Source: Amphritea opalescens (lineage in GTDB: Bacteria; Pseudomonadota; Gammaproteobacteria; Pseudomonadales; Balneatricaceae). From it: a stretch of 64,000 bases of DNA. The stretch spans positions 56,089-120,088 of the forward strand of contig NZ_RQXW01000011.1 of assembly GCF_003957515.1 (NCBI RefSeq), in the 5' to 3' direction. Made by a program: the position numbers and the translations under genes. The notes beneath the pieces were generated by a model that was not told the origin of the DNA, made no database searches, and saw only the letters and a program-made list of their open reading frames with translations. Below are positions 56,127-64,000 of this stretch, one piece after another. Position 1 is the first letter of the stretch. Each line of letters opens with the position of its first letter.

Positions 56127-59100
56127 TTAAAAGGAATCGGTAAATATTTCACCGTCACATTGATAATATTGGATTTTTGAGGAAAATCCAGATATACAAA
56201 ACGGGCAATCTACCCATTCTACTTGATCGGTGAATATTTTATTGGCACTAAACTGCTTACGTTTATCATAGATATAGGAGTTTAACCCTTCCCATTCGTA
56301 GTACTGATGATCTGCATTACTTTTCGCATTCGGCTTTTGAAAACGATATTCCTTAAAACCATAAAAAAGTATATTTCGTTCGACTCGACTCAGCTCTTGT
56401 ATAGGTTTAGTGAAATCAAACAACCCTTCCTTTTGTGAGAAATAGTTGATGGTACTTTTAGGTAAACTTTTTTCTAGAGCGAATGGAAACGATCCTTTAT
56501 CTAACACACTTCGAGTTTCATCCACCCAATCGTGGAGTGGATAGCTCAGCAACTTTCCATATCCGTGGCAGTGATGACAAGAATTTTTGTAGAGATTAAA
56601 CACAAAATTTTGGGGAAATACCCTATCAACAACACGGTTTTTTAAGCTGAATAAGCGAATGCCATGGTAACTCAAGCGCCCTTCACTATCTCGAATAATG
56701 ACAACACCTGCTCCCTGTAAATATGCTAATGAAATATTATCCGCCAACACTAAACAATGCCAATCATCATTACTGTGAAAAATAGTTTTATCAGGAATTG
56801 TTGACAGTAGCTTTTTCTTGATGTTTAAAGGAACAGTCGAATAGCGCTCTAGTTGACGTATTAACGGATTATAAAAAATTTCTTGTGGTTTCCGAGCAAG
56901 AACCGCATCGTGTAATGTTTGCCAGTCTCTATAAAAGAAGCAGTTATCATCTGGCACCTCAACATGATAGTTCGCATTAAAATATTGTTCCCGCTCGAAG
57001 TTTTTCTGTTGACGATAAAGTGCTGGTATAAACTGGTAACGCTGTTTGCTTCGTTCTGTTTTATGCGTTGTAGTAAGCGGCAGTAAAGTTTCTAACAACA
57101 TGCTATCATCGAGTGTACCTGAGGTTATCGAATCGGCCTCATACTTCGTAGCCTTTACCCCTTCTTCAACGTTACCCATTACTTCCCGATGATTTAAACT
57201 TGGGAAGCGGGTTAAGAGTTCTTCCGTATTTAAAGCTTGAATAGCATGCATTTCTGCATGATAAATATTATCTTCTCTTTTTTTCTCACCACTTATTCCA
57301 AGATCAACAATATAATCACTACGATAAATAAAATAAGGATTATGCTCAATAACAATAAGTGTTGCATCTGATAAATACTTACGTAACATTATGATTAAAC
57401 GGTCAACCGCTTGACTATCCAAACCACGGCAAGGCTCATCCAGAATCATCACTTGCTGAATAGCTTCTGTAGTACTCTTTGACAAATCTTTACTATTCAG
57501 CTGATGTTTTAATAAGAATTTCGCAATCTTTAAACGTTGAAGTTCTCCACCACTTAATGTCTGTGTTTCTCGCCCTAACTGCAAATAACCTAGAGACAAT
57601 GCGTCTAATACTTCAATGGCTTTATGTAATTGAGACAAATCATCTTGTGAAGCAATCCACGTAAGATCCGACTGCAATACTTCAGAAAGTGTTAATTTCT
57701 GTTCGCCAATTTTCGCATAAAATAACGCAATCTCAGGACGAAAACGAGAACCAAAACATACAGGACAAGGTTGTTTTATAGTAGTTTTACTTGGTGAATG
57801 TCCATTACCTACCGTAACAACACCTTTACCACTACAATGCTCACAAGCCCCTCCCGCATTAAAGCTAAAATCACTCGCGCTATACTGCCCATGACTTTGT
57901 GTAGAAAAGAACTGTCGTAAGCAAGCAAATACATCAAGATAAGTCGCCACAATTGAATGAGAAGCTCCTAAAAATGGCCGGCTATCAAGTAATTCGACCA
58001 AATAATCTAGTTGCTTTAGTGCAGGGTAGATCATTTCACGACATAACGTTGATTTACCGGATCCACTTGCACCAATAACAGTGTTGATAGCATTTTTGGG
58101 GAGGCTTAAATGTGTTAACTGTATATGGCGAATCGGCTGTAAATTAAGCTCAATATGCTCATGTGCCATTAAAGGAATAACGTTGGTAGGAATGGATAAA
58201 CCTTTCAACTGTTGTGCTAGTGTCAATGGTGCACAATACTCACCACCCTGAGCACCGGCATTAGGGCCTATACAAAGTACTTTATCGGCAAACACTTGAT
58301 AAAGTGGGTTATGCTCCACAAGTAAAACTCTATTTCCTTTAGCTTTTATAGTTTGGAGCAAATTAATGATCGAAAGGTTATCTTTAAACTGTAGGTTAGA
58401 TGACGGTTCATCTAGAATGAAGAGTCTTTGATGAACTTCTTCAAGTAGCGAAGGAAGTAATTTCATACGTTGCAATTCACCCGAGCTTAAGGTGCTTAAT
58501 GAACGCTCAAAACTAATATGCTCAATTGCAAGTGCATGTAAGTAGTACAACAGATTTTTTAATCGCATAAGTAGCGAGTGAGCCTCTCCAAACTTTGTAA
58601 TAGCATCACTTAGCTGTTTGCCATTCATTGCAAGATATTCATGCAAGGAGCGCTCACCTACCTTAACAGCCCGCGCTTGCCAGCCAAATCCTGTACCTTG
58701 ACAGGATAAGCAAGACTTTTTAGTTGTTAGTGACTGTGCAAATGTATCGTGACGATTAGACGATAGTTTTTCTTGGAGAGTTTGAAGGATAGTTTCTCTC
58801 TGTGATTCGGGAAGCTCTTTAAAACTTAATGTAATGTCTACACCTTTCTTTTTTAAAACACTAAGCAAACCAGAGGGCAAATACTTGAATCCTTGATAAC
58901 GTCCTGATTTTGTTTTAGGTACATTAAGAAAACCTTTAGATAGAATAACATCAGTGATAATTACACTATCTAGGTCGTAATCTATTTTTTCACCTGTTCC
59001 CTCACACTGACGGCAATAACCTGAAATTGATGATTGCGTTGCACGAGAAAATAGTTGTTGATTAGGTAAACGAAATATTCTAGCTTCATTTGGAACAAAC

Positions 59101-59846
59101 CCGTGCTGATCAAATTCAATTTCATCATGATCATATTCATCAAATGTTGATTCATCAACTCGGCGTGAAGCTAGCATAAGTACAGGTATCGCTTTTACCT
59201 GCGAAAGTTCATCTGCTATTTGTGAACTGTTGATTTCAATAAAACCTTCATACTTTTCTAATTGCGCCGGAAGCTTTCTTATTTCTGTGGATTTTATAGT
59301 ACTTTTACCTTCAGCACGCAATAACAGTGAAGTAATATTCTGCTGCTCAAGTTGTTGTCTTATATTTTTATTTAAAGGTGCAAAATTAATAACTCGCAAA
59401 TATAAACGTGATGTAGAATAAAAACGCTGCTGATGAGCAAAAATATCTAACAACGAGTGTTTGAAAAATACTTTTTTTTGTTTAATACTTCCAAAATCTA
59501 CAAAATATTTAACAAGGGCTTCATTAATTCGAGTGCGAGTACCAAAGCGTATATTTCCAGCCACGTATGCACTTCGTTGACTAACAATAACGGGGTCAGG
59601 TAGCAAAGAGCAGCTTTTAAATGATGGGCGTACAGAGTAATTAATTAATTTATCACTTTCTAAACGCATCTGCTGTTGCCGTAATGCTTCTGTTGCAACT
59701 ACATGATTTACTAGTGTAGATTTACCTGAACCACTCACACCACTCACCACCATAATGTCATTAGCTGACATTTCAAAGTCTAGGTGTTTTAAGTTGTTCT
59801 CGGTGATATCAAAAAATACTATAGTATTAATCATATTCTTTTTCAT
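56127..59846 (-). CDS. UvrA-like double ATPase with extra C-terminal zinc module
   Basis: A protein of about 1,240 residues against 940 for UvrA. It has two ABC domains: Walker A GVSGSGKST near residue 40 and GASGSGKST near 595, signatures LSSGELQRMK near 455 and LSGGELQRLK near 766, Walker B LFILDEPSS and VMILDEPCRGLD. UvrA-type Cys pairs are present (CRQCEGTG, CLSCQGTG, CEHCSGKG, CPVCFGS). After the second ATPase a further 330-370 residues bring a third UvrA-like DNA-binding/zinc region (CHHCHGYGKL, IQELSRVERNILFYG, VDCPFCISG). ATG 59846 or 59834 overlaps the radical SAM gene. UvrA paralogues such as DrrC and Ecm16 protect producers of DNA-binding antibiotics, which suits its place at the end of a peptide-modification operon. 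Confidence 0.88.
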   Translation of the reverse strand: MKKNMINTIVFFDITENNLKHLDFEMSANDIMVVSGVSGSGKSTLVNHVVATEALRQQQMRLESDKLINYSVRPSFKSCSLLPDPVIVSQRSAYVAGNIRFGTRTRINEALVKYFVDFGSIKQKKVFFKHSLLDIFAHQQRFYSTSRLYLRVINFAPLNKNIRQQLEQQNITSLLLRAEGKSTIKSTEIRKLPAQLEKYEGFIEINSSQIADELSQVKAIPVLMLASRRVDESTFDEYDHDEIEFDQHGFVPNEARIFRLPNQQLFSRATQSSISGYCRQCEGTGEKIDYDLDSVIITDVILSKGFLNVPKTKSGRYQGFKYLPSGLLSVLKKKGVDITLSFKELPESQRETILQTLQEKLSSNRHDTFAQSLTTKKSCLSCQGTGFGWQARAVKVGERSLHEYLAMNGKQLSDAITKFGEAHSLLMRLKNLLYYLHALAIEHISFERSLSTLSSGELQRMKLLPSLLEEVHQRLFILDEPSSNLQFKDNLSIINLLQTIKAKGNRVLLVEHNPLYQVFADKVLCIGPNAGAQGGEYCAPLTLAQQLKGLSIPTNVIPLMAHEHIELNLQPIRHIQLTHLSLPKNAINTVIGASGSGKSTLCREMIYPALKQLDYLVELLDSRPFLGASHSIVATYLDVFACLRQFFSTQSHGQYSASDFSFNAGGACEHCSGKGVVTVGNGHSPSKTTIKQPCPVCFGSRFRPEIALFYAKIGEQKLTLSEVLQSDLTWIASQDDLSQLHKAIEVLDALSLGYLQLGRETQTLSGGELQRLKIAKFLLKHQLNSKDLSKSTTEAIQQVMILDEPCRGLDSQAVDRLIIMLRKYLSDATLIVIEHNPYFIYRSDYIVDLGISGEKKREDNIYHAEMHAIQALNTEELLTRFPSLNHREVMGNVEEGVKATKYEADSITSGTLDDSMLLETLLPLTTTHKTERSKQRYQFIPALYRQQKNFEREQYFNANYHVEVPDDNCFFYRDWQTLHDAVLARKPQEIFYNPLIRQLERYSTVPLNIKKKLLSTIPDKTIFHSNDDWHCLVLADNISLAYLQGAGVVIIRDSEGRLSYHGIRLFSLKNRVVDRVFPQNFVFNLYKNSCHHCHGYGKLLSYPLHDWVDETRSVLDKGSFPFALEKSLPKSTINYFSQKEGLFDFTKPIQELSRVERNILFYGFKEYRFQKPNAKSNADHQYYEWEGLNSYIYDKRKQFSANKIFTDQVEWVDCPFCISGFSSKIQYYQCDGEIFTDSF

Positions 59847-61101
59847 AAATATCAAACACTTGAGAAATCACTTTTTTATAAACATGACACATAGCGCTTT
59901 TTCCGTTTACTCGATATAACGGACAGCCTCCGGCACAGACCAAACGATATTGGCATCGTTGACAATCCTCACTTAATCCGAAATGTTTCTGTTTCCCTAA
60001 GCGAATAATGCTAAGCAAGTTTTGCCCACCAGAAAGGTACCCTAAAGGTTCCTTTTTTTGAAACTCTGTATGACAAAAAAATACAGAACCATCAAGATAA
60101 ATGGCAGCAGCATGGTTTCCCATTGAACAAGGTGTACTTGAGGGTTCGTGGGTTCGTAGATCAGAGAAAATTACACGACGACTCACTGGATACCCTTTAT
60201 TAACGGCTTTATCAAGTAGCGAATTGACAGCATCCATCGTTTGCTCAAATTGTGCCGGTGTAATATATCCCCCTTTAGCATCAGAAACACGAAAAGTCAT
60301 GTCGTGTGCAATGAGATATTCGACTAGCGCAGGTATACCAAGGTAGTTATCTGAAGTAACAGTGATCATAACGCTTGGAAAAATATCGTGTTCACCCAGT
60401 CGTTTTAAATTTCCCATTACTGTATTAAAAGAGCCTGCACCGTTCTTATGTTTACGATGGATGTCGTGACTGTCTACCAGGCCATCTACGGATACTGACA
60501 CAATCACTTGATGCTGCTTAAAAAAAGTAATCATCTCGTTTGTTAAATGCGTCAGATTACTAATCAAGCGTAGTTCTAGAGCAATACCTATTTCTGCTAA
60601 ATGTGTGCGAAGTTCCTGTACCTCCTCTTTCCAGATAGAGAACACCATAAGTGGTTCTCCACCCGCTAACTTCAAATGTACAGTTTCTAACCCTTCGATT
60701 TCCTTAAAATGTTGGAACAATAATGGGAAAATATCAGTACGTAGTGTTTTACGACTATTTAAAGATGGAATATAGCAATAATCACAGGCAAGATTACAAT
60801 CATCTGTTACTTGTAGCCAGAGGTTAATATGCTTGGCTATCGGTTTAGTGACAATGGAGGGAGTTGAATCAGATGGTATTAAAATATTCTCTGAAACTAA
60901 ACGAGCCACCACATTAAAATCTTTAGCATTGGGCTCACGCTCAATAAAATCATTTAAAATTACTTCCCTAAGTATTTTTTCGGCTTCTGAATCAAGAATA
61001 ACAAGGTCATCACGATGAGATTTTCTAACAAAACAAATATCACCGAAATGTTTATTTTTTTGATACTCAACGTTAAACATCAGGTTATATGAATATTTCA
61101 T
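59827..61101 (-). CDS. Radical SAM/SPASM peptide-modifying enzyme
   Basis: A 424-residue enzyme. The radical SAM cluster motif is Cys102-xxx-Cys106-xx-Cys109 (CNLACDYCY), with KLAGGEPL after it. A full SPASM pattern closes the protein: Cys in TPCSMGN, GSVFFC, then CQRCQYRLVCAGGC and a last Cys in AMCHVY, enough for two auxiliary iron-sulfur clusters. The N-terminal 80 residues could form a PqqD-like peptide-recognition domain. Such proteins mature ribosomal peptides or proteins. Start and end overlap the neighbouring genes (ATGA with the oxygenase). Confidence 0.92.
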   Translation of the reverse strand: MKYSYNLMFNVEYQKNKHFGDICFVRKSHRDDLVILDSEAEKILREVILNDFIEREPNAKDFNVVARLVSENILIPSDSTPSIVTKPIAKHINLWLQVTDDCNLACDYCYIPSLNSRKTLRTDIFPLLFQHFKEIEGLETVHLKLAGGEPLMVFSIWKEEVQELRTHLAEIGIALELRLISNLTHLTNEMITFFKQHQVIVSVSVDGLVDSHDIHRKHKNGAGSFNTVMGNLKRLGEHDIFPSVMITVTSDNYLGIPALVEYLIAHDMTFRVSDAKGGYITPAQFEQTMDAVNSLLDKAVNKGYPVSRRVIFSDLRTHEPSSTPCSMGNHAAAIYLDGSVFFCHTEFQKKEPLGYLSGGQNLLSIIRLGKQKHFGLSEDCQRCQYRLVCAGGCPLYRVNGKSAMCHVYKKVISQVFDIYEKEYD

Positions 61102-61868
61102 AAATTGAACCTAATACTTGCCATCTTCCTTGAGTTCCAAACGTTCTTTGTCGAATCGTGACTAACAGTACACTCACCGCGTCGATGCAGCGCATGATGA
61201 TTTGAAAGGATTAAAACGTCTCCCAAATTCAAACAAACGTCTTCTGCTACATCTATCATTGCTGCATGCAATTGTGCAATATACGTTGATGTCGCTTTGT
61301 TTTCTGTTACTAAATGTTGATGATACTTAAACTGTAACTGACCATGAATATTACTTAACAAAGGAAGATTAAAGTGTTGACCATTAGTAAAATGATAAGG
61401 TAATTGGCGCTCTAAAAGAGCTTCTAAAGATAAACTAAACCCTTCATGTAACCGTTGAATCAATGGAGACATAGCTACAACCTGATTACGACCATAAAAA
61501 GGATGTTTGGGATCAGTTTGTAAGCACAGCAATGCAATGTATTCAGGTGGATGTTCCTGAAACATAAAGTCGGAATGAAATCCACCTGTTCGCATTTGTT
61601 GAGATAAGTTATTGCTACTAACTTCAACGTGATACTGATGACAAACACTACCTATACGCTCAGAATAATAAAGCTGACTGCTAGAAATATGATCGAAAAC
61701 TTTTTCAAATTCTTGCACATCCGTACCAAAATTACGAATAATTTGGTAGCCAGAATTACGTATCTGTTTTATATCAATTTGAACAAATGCGTGCGTCCTA
61801 CCTATTAGAGTAGAGCCTAAAGGTAAGCGCATAACTTTTTTGGGCTTACCTGTAAGTTTTTCACTCAT
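61098..61868 (-). CDS. 2-oxoglutarate/Fe(II) oxygenase, clavaminate synthase/TauD-like
   Basis: A 256-residue oxygenase. The HxD pair is His98 and Asp100 (GGFHSDFMF), the distal His is His228 in NHHALHRRGE, and an Arg for 2-oxoglutarate is in RKMASIRFNL. The pattern resembles VioC/arginine hydroxylases and clavaminate synthases, which hydroxylate free or carrier-bound amino acids. Here it probably hydroxylates a side chain of the peptide or protein partner. It overlaps the radical SAM gene by 4 bases and follows the first gene by 2 bases. Confidence 0.88.
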   Translation of the reverse strand: MSEKLTGKPKKVMRLPLGSTLIGRTHAFVQIDIKQIRNSGYQIIRNFGTDVQEFEKVFDHISSSQLYYSERIGSVCHQYHVEVSSNNLSQQMRTGGFHSDFMFQEHPPEYIALLCLQTDPKHPFYGRNQVVAMSPLIQRLHEGFSLSLEALLERQLPYHFTNGQHFNLPLLSNIHGQLQFKYHQHLVTENKATSTYIAQLHAAMIDVAEDVCLNLGDVLILSNHHALHRRGECTVSHDSTKNVWNSRKMASIRFNL

Positions 61869-61870
61869 GC

Positions 61871-62380
61871 TTAAGCGCTTTTTGAAATTTCTGATGCAAT
61901 AACTGAAGAACCTCTTAAGCTTAGTTGTTCAATATGACAAGGGCATGCTTGTGGACATTTTTGCGCAACACTATCGCCACTGTATAGAGGCTGGTCAAAT
62001 AAACTCAGCCAAAGCTGTTCTGATTGTGCTTGCACACTTAACCACTCCTGCTGGTTCTCTTCACTTAACATTCCAAAATATGGATAATGATGCAAAAACT
62101 CACCAAATAAAGCCTCACAGTCCTTCATGTAAGCTCGCGTATCCAAAATATGCATATGCCAGATTTCATCAATATCAGCATTCGGCACAAGTTGAATTCC
62201 CCCCAAAGCTTTTGTGACGGCCATATACCGCTGATAGTCTAGAACCGCTTTTTCAGCACGTAACCGATTCCATTGCTCAGGGTTAGATTCAAGTAACTTT
62301 TGTATCGCTAGACCGAAATCCCACTGTGCGGTAACAACTAGTGCGCTTTTAAACATTATTTTATCGAATGGGAGCGTCAT
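61871..62380 (-). CDS. Glycine-rich-domain-protein-like protein with Cys-rich tail, candidate substrate of the operon
   Basis: A 169-residue protein. The motif VPNADIDEIWHMHILDTRAY (Trp74, His75, His77) and LFGEFLHHYPYFG match the GRDP-like fold. The last 30 residues are different in kind: QKCPQACPCHIEQL followed by a Ser-rich end (RGSSVIASEISKSA). Such a leader-plus-tail plan is compatible with a modified peptide precursor, but this is inferred. AAGGATG precedes the ATG. It is the first gene of the operon; the upstream region 62381-62500 is AT-rich and holds the promoter. Confidence 0.7.
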   Translation of the reverse strand: MTLPFDKIMFKSALVVTAQWDFGLAIQKLLESNPEQWNRLRAEKAVLDYQRYMAVTKALGGIQLVPNADIDEIWHMHILDTRAYMKDCEALFGEFLHHYPYFGMLSEENQQEWLSVQAQSEQLWLSLFDQPLYSGDSVAQKCPQACPCHIEQLSLRGSSVIASEISKSA

Positions 62381-62621
62381 GTTAATTATTCATCCTTAGT
62401 TATAGAATCATTCATAATCATGCTCAAAATACCATTAAACAAACATAATTTCACCTTTAGAAATACATATTCACTTTTTAGATTCATATTGACAATATAA
62501 CAACACCTCCGTATCTTAATTAGGGTCGTCGTTCTTCGGAGTTGCATTCATACTCTGCACTGGTGTAAGTTTCAGAGCCTACTCGCTAAGCGCGGGATCA
62601 AAGGCTATCCATTACTCCTTT

Positions 62622-62777
62622 TAAGTCGCTGCCCCCCCCAAATCATGAATAAAAACTTTACCCCCAACGATCTCATGACGCATTATACGACTACCTTCAA
62701 CCGCTGATTTCTCTTGAAACTCAACAAACCTATCATTACTTATCACATAAGTCGCCTCGTCATCAGCTATTAACTCG
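62622..62777 (-). pseudogene. 3' end of a truncated gene (NYN/Zc3h12a-like?)
   Basis: A minus-strand frame of 51 codons (stop 62624-62622) reads ATYVISNDRFVEFQEKSA, then RIMRHEIVGGKVFIHDL. The stretch VISNDRF resembles PIN-like NYN ribonuclease domains. Its upstream part is cut off by the IS630 end at 62776. Eight Gs in a row lie near the stop. The family call is tentative. Confidence 0.4.
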
Positions 62778-63842
62778 GCGGACAATTAGGCATAGATAGG
62801 GTATAAAAACCGACACACGAAAAGTCTCTTCTGAGCTTCAGCAACACAACCGTGACTTAGCGATACGAATGTTTCAGTAAGGTCATAAAAGGTCAGAGAT
62901 CGCGCAGATAATAGGTGTCCACTACACCGTTGCTTGTCGCTGGATCAGAGCCTGGAAGCTGGGAGGCAATAAAGCTGGGTCAAAGAGGCCGGAGGCCTGA
63001 AGAGCAGCGGCGCCTAACCGGCGCTCAAGAGTCTAGGCTGAAGAAGCTAATTTGCGACAAAAAACCAGACCAGATGAAGTTGCCGTTTGCCCTCTGGAAT
63101 CGCAAAGCGATTCAAGCAGTAGTCAAGCAAATGTGGAATATCCACATAGCGATCCGCACCATTGGAGACTATTTGAAACGCTGGGGGTTTACGCCTCAAA
63201 AACCAGCAAAACGAACCTATGAGCGTAACCCAAAGGCTGTACAAGAGTGGTTGGACAACACCTATCCCGATATAAAAAAACGCGCATCGGTCGATAATGC
63301 AGAGATTTATTGGGGGGATGAAACAGGGATACGCAACGACTGTCAGCATAGCCGTGGCTACGCTCCAAAGGATAAAACACCGGTGGTCGAAATAAACGCT
63401 AAGCGGTTTTCAACGAACATGATTTCAGCGGTGAGCAACCAAGGCACCGTCAGCTTCATGATCTATGGCGAGAATATAACCGCAAAAGTACTACTACGAT
63501 TTATGAAGCGGCTGATCAAGGATGCTGGACGAAAAATATTTCTTATTTTGGACAACCTTCGTGTTCGCCATGCCAAGTTGGTGAAGGCTTGGCCGGTGAA
63601 GCATTCAAACGAAATAGAAGTTTTCTATTTACCCGCATACTCACCGGATTTAAATCCAGATGAATATCTGAACGCTGACCTGAAAGCTGAGATACGCAGT
63701 GCAGCACCGGCTAGAAATCAAGCAGACTTGGCGGGCAAGGTGCTAAGCCATATGAGGATGCTGCAACAGAAGCCACAACGAGTTGCAAAGTACTTTGAGC
63801 ATCCGGCGATTAACTACGCCTCATAGATGTATTTGTCCGCCG
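62776..63842 (+). mobile_element. IS630-family insertion sequence
   Basis: CGGCGGACAATT (62776-62787) and ATTTGTCCGCCG (63831-63842) are inverted repeats with 11 of 12 matches. TA dinucleotides lie close to both ends, as expected for IS630. The element carries one transposase gene, which is broken. Confidence 0.75.
62800..63826 (+). pseudogene. IS630-family transposase with stop and frameshift
   Basis: Residues from EIAQIIGVHYTVACRWIRAW (frame of 62800) belong to the N-terminal helix-turn-helix domain. TAA at 62878-62880 and a frameshift near 62970 break it. From 62972 the catalytic part is open: IYWGDETGIRNDC, KIFLILDNLRVRHAKL and YLPAYSPDLNPDEYLN supply the DDE triad. It is inactive unless complemented in trans. 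Confidence 0.85.
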
Positions 63843-63875
63843 GGTAATCTGGCAACAGTTTTCCGGACACATCTC

Positions 63876-64000
63876 TTAAGCTGCCTTTGACAGCGGTTCC
63901 TCAAAGACCAATGGCGCAATATACCCATTGGTTGAGTGAAGTCTCTCTCGGTTATAAAACACCTCGATATACTCAAAAATAGCCCGCTTTGCCTCTTCTC
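63876..64000 (-). CDS. IS3-family transposase (OrfB), C-terminal end, partial
   Basis: A minus-strand frame runs off the right edge and ends at TAA 63878-63876. IFEYIEVFYNRERLHSTNGY is the typical end of an IS3 OrfB integrase. The element end with CAGTTTTCCGGACAC lies at about 63856-63870, next to the IS630 right end. Only 40 residues are visible. Confidence 0.8.
   Translation of the reverse strand, partial: EEAKRAIFEYIEVFYNRERLHSTNGYIAPLVFEEPLSKAA

Noticed and set aside
56127..59846. Housekeeping UvrA repair protein
   Set aside because: The protein is 300 residues longer, lies in an IS-rich operon of modifying enzymes, and its sequence outside the motifs departs strongly from UvrA.
62633..62640. 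Run of eight C as a phase-variation switch
   Set aside because: It lies in the tail of a gene that is already truncated by an insertion element, so a switch has no evident target.

Overview
The window looks like a chromosome segment from a Gram-negative, probably marine, gammaproteobacterium. The inference rests on gammaproteobacterial gene types (catalase-peroxidase KatG, an autotransporter with a C-terminal Phe, TRAP-TAXI and Liv-type uptake, FadJ-like beta-oxidation enzymes) and on perfect or near-perfect FNR and OxyR operator patterns. No rRNA, tRNA or CRISPR array was seen. Roughly 1-51,600 reads as a catabolic and transport chromosome. From about 51,600 to the end the DNA becomes visibly AT-richer and is an insertion-sequence-rich accessory island.

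Layout. 1-4,992: end of livH, a fused LivM-LivG, LivF, a PanE-like reductase, a class II aldolase-like protein and a MarR regulator. 5,224-7,426: katG under an OxyR-like operator. 7,933-10,476: a large autotransporter with an FNR box upstream. 10,831-12,500: a cassette-like patch holding a (TTGGGG)10 telomere-like tract, an ElaA-type acetyltransferase, a Gdx/SugE guanidinium exporter preceded by a guanidine-II (mini-ykkC) riboswitch, and gene remnants. 12,563-13,362: ribH2 with an FMN riboswitch and its promoter. 13,716-14,860: ArsR, a thioredoxin-fold mini-protein and an OsmC-like protein. 14,976-24,737: an acyl-CoA catabolic operon (acyl-CoA dehydrogenase, thiolase, FadJ-like fusion, acyl-CoA ligase, enoyl-CoA isomerase, periplasmic binding protein) next to an AraC regulator. 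24,743-29,768: a YbhG/F/S/R-type ABC exporter. 30,327-39,568: UspA, a TRAP-TAXI importer, and two enoyl-CoA hydratase-like proteins with an ADP-forming acyl-CoA synthetase, opposite an RpiR regulator with a palindromic operator candidate. 39,888-41,822: a MobA-like 3-hydroxybenzoate 4-monooxygenase. 42,010-51,610: a sugar/phosphodiester-type ABC importer, metallophosphodiesterase, Fe-alcohol dehydrogenase, HAD phosphatase and hybrid kinase in one operon, with a NarL-type response regulator divergent from it.

Accessory island 51,611-64,000. Two unusual modules stand out. Module A is a YegD-like Hsp70 ATPase (52,198-53,550) convergent with a protein that carries a clear FtsZ C-terminal domain but no GTP-binding glycine loop (53,664-54,497). 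A 20-bp inverted repeat flanks the pair. Module B is a tightly overlapping four-gene operon (62,380 down to 56,127): a protein with a glycine-rich-domain-protein-like WHxH motif and a Cys-rich tail, a clavaminate-synthase-like 2-oxoglutarate/Fe(II) oxygenase, a radical SAM/SPASM protein, and a 1,242-residue UvrA paralogue with an extra C-terminal zinc module. B looks like a peptide-modification (RiPP-like) cluster with a UvrA-type DNA-guarding protein, and is the best candidate for an undescribed system. IS5, IS30, IS630 and IS3 sequences lie around and between the modules, some intact at their ends and many decayed.
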